64,000 nt of DNA from the NCBI GenBank assembly GCA_020466095.1, contig CM035806.1, positions 70,137,077 through 70,201,076 of the forward strand. Reading direction: 5' to 3'. The DNA is from Chlorops oryzae (Eukaryota > Arthropoda > Insecta > Diptera > Chloropidae). The notes beneath the pieces are model-generated. The model was not told the DNA's origin. It saw only the letters and a program-made list of their open reading frames with translations, and ran no database searches. This document shows, one piece after another, positions 59,975-64,000 of the stretch (the first letter of the stretch is position 1; the number at the start of each line of letters is the position of its first letter). A program made the translations under genes and the position numbers.

Positions 59975-60916
59975 GTATAGAACTATAGTTGCAACTTCGG
60001 CCAAAAGCATATAGGACTATAGGTCTAACTCTTCTTCTTCCTAATCCCTGCAATGTGTTAGAGCTACGCTGCTTCAACATATGCATATAGCATGAGGAAA
60101 AGAGAAGCACGCTATGGCAGCGAAGGCTTTAGCTCTGCTGTGGTGAAATGCATTGCCACTTTTAATTTTAATTTTGGGAGATTTTCGAGTACATTACATA
60201 TAAAATATCTACCAAACTCATAAAATGCCATGAAAAGCTTGGAAAACATAAAAATAATCAAGGAAACTCAATATTAAGGAGAAATAGAAATGGTTTTTTT
60301 TGTCCTACCCCGTCCACATAACTTTTTGATCACACTTTTTCAGCAAAAATACTAAATTCTATATACAATCAAATTCGTAGCAATAGTCAAAAATGTGTGT
60401 CAATTTATTACAAAATGAAAACATTCGTGCACATTAAGCAAAAGTATATCGTAATATATTTATTAAAGCTTCAATTATAACTTTTAAAGCTATATAAAAA
60501 ACCGAGCTGACGCCGTGTTTCTTTGATAATTTTCTTGCAAGTGGCATCATAGTGCCACTTTGCGTCTACCCGTATTGTTGTTGGTAGCTTTCTGGTGAAT
60601 TTCTCGAATTTGTTGAATTTCCTATTCCTGCCTAAGGTTTTTGTTGGTAGCTTTTTGGTGAATATCCCCAATTTGTTGAATTTCCTATGCCTGCCTAATG
60701 GTGTATATCCCCATCGCGGCAGAGGCTTTTCGACGTCGACAGTTAGACCTACAGTCCTACATGGCCAAAAGCTATTACGTGGTACACCACACTTTTTATT
60801 ACGTGGTTCACCACAACACTCGACTTATGGCGTGGTTCACCACAGTTGAACTTTTTCACCAAATCATGCCATAACGCGCCAAAATTTGGCCGAAGTTGCA
60901 GCTATAGTTCTATATG
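59975..60916. mobile_element. CATATAG MITE copy c, split by element Z copy 2
   Basis: The left part (about 59975-60007) and right part (60764-60916) together make one MITE. Element Z (60008-60763) sits between them, flanked by GCCAAAAG. Confidence 0.75.
60008..60763 (+). mobile_element. Element Z copy 2 (uninterrupted), TSD GCCAAAAG
   Basis: It begins CATATAGGACTATAGGTC and ends GACCTACAGTCCTACATG. The 8-bp TSD GCCAAAAG is perfect (60000-60007, 60764-60771). 756 bp. It shows the empty site of element Y at ~60196. Frames inside are not transposase-like. Confidence 0.85.
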
Positions 60917-60944
60917 CGATACACTATGCTTTGAAAACTGAAAC

Positions 60945-61123
60945 CATATAGAACTATAGCTGCAACTTCGGCCAAAAGCTATTACGTGGTACACCACACT
61001 TACTATTACGTGGTTCACCACAGCACTCGGCTTATGGCGTGGTTCACCACAGTTGAACTTTTTCACCAAATCATGCCATAACGCGCCGAAAATTGGCCGA
61101 AGTTGCAGCTATAGTTCTATATG
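60945..61123. mobile_element. CATATAGAAC MITE copy d
   Basis: TSD actgaaac/attgaaac (7 of 8). 179 bp, same palindromic plan. Confidence 0.8.
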
Positions 61124-61137
61124 ATTGAAACGCTCAC

Positions 61138-61530
61138 CATATATAACTATATATGTCACTCAACACGCTCTTGGGTACCCACCACGGTCTTGGGTACCCA
61201 CCAAAATGAGCATTTTTCACTTAGGTACTCACCAAAAGTATTTCTCTCTCGCTCTTTTTTTGCCTGCCGAGTAACATCTCTTTCTAACTGGCGCGAAATG
61301 TCCCGCTCAAAATCTATGAGAGTGACATATATAGTAATATACATATAGAACTATAGCTGCAACTTCGGCTAAAAGCTACTATGTGGTACACCACACTTTC
61401 TATTACGTGGTTCACCACAACACTCGACTTATGGCGTGGTTCACCACAGTTGAACTTCTTCACCAAATCATGCCATAACGCGCCGAAAATTGGCCGAAGT
61501 TGCAGCTATAGTTCTATATGGTAATATATG
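61138..61530. mobile_element. CATATATAAC MITE copy 2, hosting CATATAG MITE copy e
   Basis: The outer ends CATATATAACTATATATG and GTAATATATG are flanked by CGCTCAC. Copy e (61342-61520) is inserted in it with a perfect TSD GTAATATA (61334-61341, 61521-61528). Removing copy e restores a ~206-bp relative of 7917-8132. Confidence 0.8.
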
Positions 61531-61886
61531 CGCTCACAAAGCATGAAATCGAGGAAAGAAAGACACTCGAAATGTAGGAATTGATAGAAAGGATCAAAAC
61601 AAAAACGAAAATCTGACTTCTCGCCTTTACGCATTGAGAAACGGTTTTCATTCATAGTTTTTCGGCAGTCGCGCGATTGTTCTGTTATTCTTTCGATTGC
61701 GTGCCGCGCTTATGCGCATATATGAGTTTGTGTGTGCGCCAATCTACATACGTACGTTTGTATTTGGCCTTTGCAATTTTCGGCCGCTGAAAAATTCAAA
61801 TTGATATATTAAATACTCTTTGGACACTCGAAACGTAAGAATTCATTCCCAGCCAGAAATTTTCTCATAAATGACCAATACATTAA
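61531..61886. other. Unassigned, with a diverged direct repeat
   Basis: GACACTCGAAATGTAGGAATT at ~61569 recurs as GACACTCGAAACGTAAGAATT at ~61823. The spacing of ~254 bases is compatible with a decayed terminal repeat pair, but no other support exists. Confidence 0.35.
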
Positions 61887-61918
61887 GGGTCCTCATGCAA
61901 CGCATTTACACCGTGTAA

Positions 61919-62578
61919 TAGCCTATTTACACATACGGGGTTACCTCGTTTATCTAGGTTTGCTGCCAAACCCAGTATCAAACCGCTCGGTTTCCCATAC
62001 AAAAGCAAACCCAGTCAAGTGGTGGGTTTGGCGCTAACCCAGTCCCAAACCTCGATAAGGCACAGGGTTGCATTCAATAAACTGACATATATTGTGAGAA
62101 ATTCCCTGTGAAATGGCAATTTTCGTTGAATGGGGAATGAATTAAAGAAGAAGAATGAGAAAAAGAATAAGAAGTTGAAGTTGAAGTCAAATCGAAGTTT
62201 TTGAAAAGGAAATGAATAAGGAATTAAAAGAAAAGGTTTTCGGGGAAAAAAAGAAAAAGAAGGTGTGGAGCGAAGATGCGGAATGTGCCCTAATCGAATT
62301 GTGGGCTGAAAATATAGATGGACTACGTGGGAACAGAAAAAACGGCCATGTGTATGCCGAGATTTGAGATGAAATGGCGAAAAGAAATTTTTTCAGAGCT
62401 CCTGTGGAAGTTCGTGATAAAATTCACAATCTCACAAACAAGTATAAGTATGTATTTATTTAAAAAAAGAAAAATGAACTGTCAAACGTAACCTCGATAA
62501 GTGCAGTGTAAAGGCGCTAGGTTTGCATTTAGGTTACGAACGCAAACCTAGGTTTCCTATGTTAGTGTAAAAAGGCTA
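61919..62578 (+). mobile_element. PIF/Harbinger-like element with Myb/SANT-type gene, TSD TAA
   Basis: The ends TAGCCTATTTACAC and GTGTAAAAAGGCTA are flanked by TAA (61916-61918, 62579-62581). The second-protein (Myb/SANT) remnant inside fits the two-gene layout of PIF/Harbinger elements. Confidence 0.75.
62212..62460 (+). pseudogene. Myb/SANT-like (trihelix) accessory gene of Harbinger, broken
   Basis: It begins MNKELKEKVFGEKKKKKVWS and continues EDAECALIELWAENIDGLRG. A TGA at 62365-62367 follows VYAEI, after which the frame goes on with VRDKIHNLTNKYK and a probable splice donor. The W...L..LW...VRDK..N....Y pattern is that of the Myb/SANT-like DNA-binding partner of Harbinger transposase. 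The internal stop makes it non-functional unless read through. Confidence 0.6.
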
Positions 62579-62719
62579 TAAGCTGAGTGAAGTTCGTAAA
62601 ACTGTCAAATTTTGTATGCAATTTTGACAGTTTTACTTACTTCACTCAGCTTACACGGTGTGAATTTGTTGCATGAGGACCCATATTAATTTTTTTACCA
62701 AGAATATCATGGGGAAAAT

Positions 62720-62985
62720 TTGAGTACTTCTCAATTGCAATGGCAATGTCATCGAGAGGTAATATTGTTCATCGCAACTCCAATGGCATTGTCATCGATA
62801 AAGGTATCGATACGACGGAGTAGATCTACTCCACGCTTCTCTGGTTCCCGTAAAAGTGCCGCCTCTCATGTTTTTCCCAAAGCCGGACTCATTCCTCAAA
62901 ACCTACTAACTACATTTTGGGTCAGCCAATTTTTTTTGGCGTATTTCGGAATGATTCCTGAAGTCCTTTAATTTTGCCATTTTCC
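62720..62985 (-). pseudogene. Tc1/mariner-like transposase N-terminal remnant
   Basis: On the minus strand MGRGKPLTELENGKIKGLQE, then SFRNTPKKIG, resembles the helix-turn-helix start of Tc1-type transposases (typically 'MGRGKPLTE.EKGKI.AL'). Stops and shifts follow at once. The longer reading frame that extends to 63221 upstream is not part of it. Weak call based on the short N-terminal motif. Confidence 0.4.
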
Positions 62986-64000
62986 AGCTCCGTTAACGGC
63001 TTTCCACGTCCCATTTTTTTTGAAAGTTCTGTTGCAAGGCTTGAAATTAAAATTACAAGGAAATTCGCGAGCACTTGTCCGCCTAGTTCGACGCAAACTA
63101 AAATTATTGTAATTAAACCAATTCTGATAAGCGCAAAACTGACTACGAATAAGCGAGTAAATGAAAACAAAACAAAAATACTAAATAACAAATTTTTCTT
63201 CGTTAAGTTTTTTTTACCCAAATTGAGCGTAAATGTACAGCGTTTCCAATAATATAAATTTAAAAAAAAAAATATTTACTGTTTATTCAGATATAGAGAA
63301 AGGAATGTATAAAAAACTTCAAACCTAATCAGATGAGCGGCAGCGTATGTACTTAAAAACAGATTCAAAAGTACGCAAATGGCAAGGGCACCCATAAATC
63401 GAATAAATAATAAAACGTGACTTAATCAGTTTATACATAAAATCATAAAATTGGGAAATTTCCCAACGCGCGAATTTCAAGAGCAAAACAAAGATTAGCG
63501 TTACTGAATATGCGAAAATGAGCAAAACGAAAACGTAAAACGAATTTTTCCTTTTTAAAGCTCATTCACTCACATTCAGATGCTAATTATAGTCCAGTCC
63601 AAATGTTCATAAAGCAAATTTGCGCGAACAGTTTAGCGTCAGCCAAGCACAATTGCAGGCAAACGAAAGGTTTATTTAAAAGCGCAAAAAAATAAATAGG
63701 CGAAAGAAAAAAAAGAAAGAAAAGTGCAAAATCAAATGGAATAAAAATAATTGCATTTCATAGATTAACAACCGGAATTATCGCATTCCAAAAGTGTTGA
63801 TAAAGCTTCAAAGTACATACACATGTATGTATGTACATGCGTGCATACTATGTAATGCAGTGCTGTGTTGGACTTCGATTTAACTTCCAATTAGATAATC
63901 AACAAATACCCCGTTATGCTGTAAAAAAGCAAAGGAAAATTTGTCATTCTTTTGAGATAAATTTCTTTTACTGTAAATATATACATTTTTTTTTTTTTTT
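62986..64000. other. Unassigned right edge; possible 5' UTR-like sequence
   Basis: AT-rich without recognised genes. 63590-63900 is less repetitive than the rest and could be the 5' region of a gene beyond the window, but nothing in it is diagnostic. The window ends in a T-run. Confidence 0.3.

Larger units (their letters stand above)
61887..62682. mobile_element. Outer TIR element (GGGTCCTCATGCAAC)
   Basis: GGGTCCTCATGCAACGCATT at the left is mirrored by GTTGCATGAGGACCC at the right, with TTACACCGTGTAA-type sequence inside both. It hosts the Harbinger-like element 61919-62578. TSD unclear. Confidence 0.65.

Overview
The window looks like nuclear DNA of a higher (brachyceran) fly. Three protein genes match fly or animal families, and INE-1/DINE-1-like repeats with the diagnostic INE-1 motifs are scattered throughout. 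A tephritid-type fruit fly is a reasonable guess, but nothing here proves it. Only about 5 kb is coding. Most of the rest is nested, AT-rich transposable-element DNA, much of it short non-autonomous elements whose target-site duplications (TSDs) can be read directly.

Layout. 1-10.3 kb: repeats only, including a hammerhead-ribozyme retro-insertion and a 2.1 kb palindrome, all upstream of or within an intron of the next gene. 10.3-37.0 kb (+): the 3' part of PAN2, the catalytic subunit of the PAN2-PAN3 deadenylase, in 14 exons. It covers the C-terminal UCH-like and DEDD exonuclease domains; the N-terminal WD40 part lies outside the window. One PAN2 intron is 18.1 kb of nested transposons. 38.8-41.8 kb (-): NC2alpha/DRAP1, convergent with PAN2, in three exons. 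Its second intron has AT-AC ends with U12-type signals. 42-53 kb: hAT-like, foldback and other TIR elements plus a 60-bp satellite. 53.05-55.02 kb (+): a CENP-A (Cid-like) centromeric histone H3 gene whose N-terminal tail consists of six tandem ~90-residue repeats, about 634 aa in total. 55-64 kb: piggyBac-like, PIF/Harbinger-like and many hAT-like elements, and a Tc1-like remnant.

The three genes act in unrelated housekeeping processes (mRNA deadenylation, TBP/PolII repression, centromere identity), and I see no operon-like logic. The strongest novel observations are the repeat-expanded CENP-A tail, the AT-AC intron in NC2alpha, a CCCH zinc finger inside PAN2, the ~173-bp hammerhead retro-insertion with a 12-bp TSD, and several transposons for which both filled and empty sites occur within this one window. 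Exon coordinates were derived by hand from splice consensus, reading frame and family similarity. They are internally consistent in phase but untested by RNA data.
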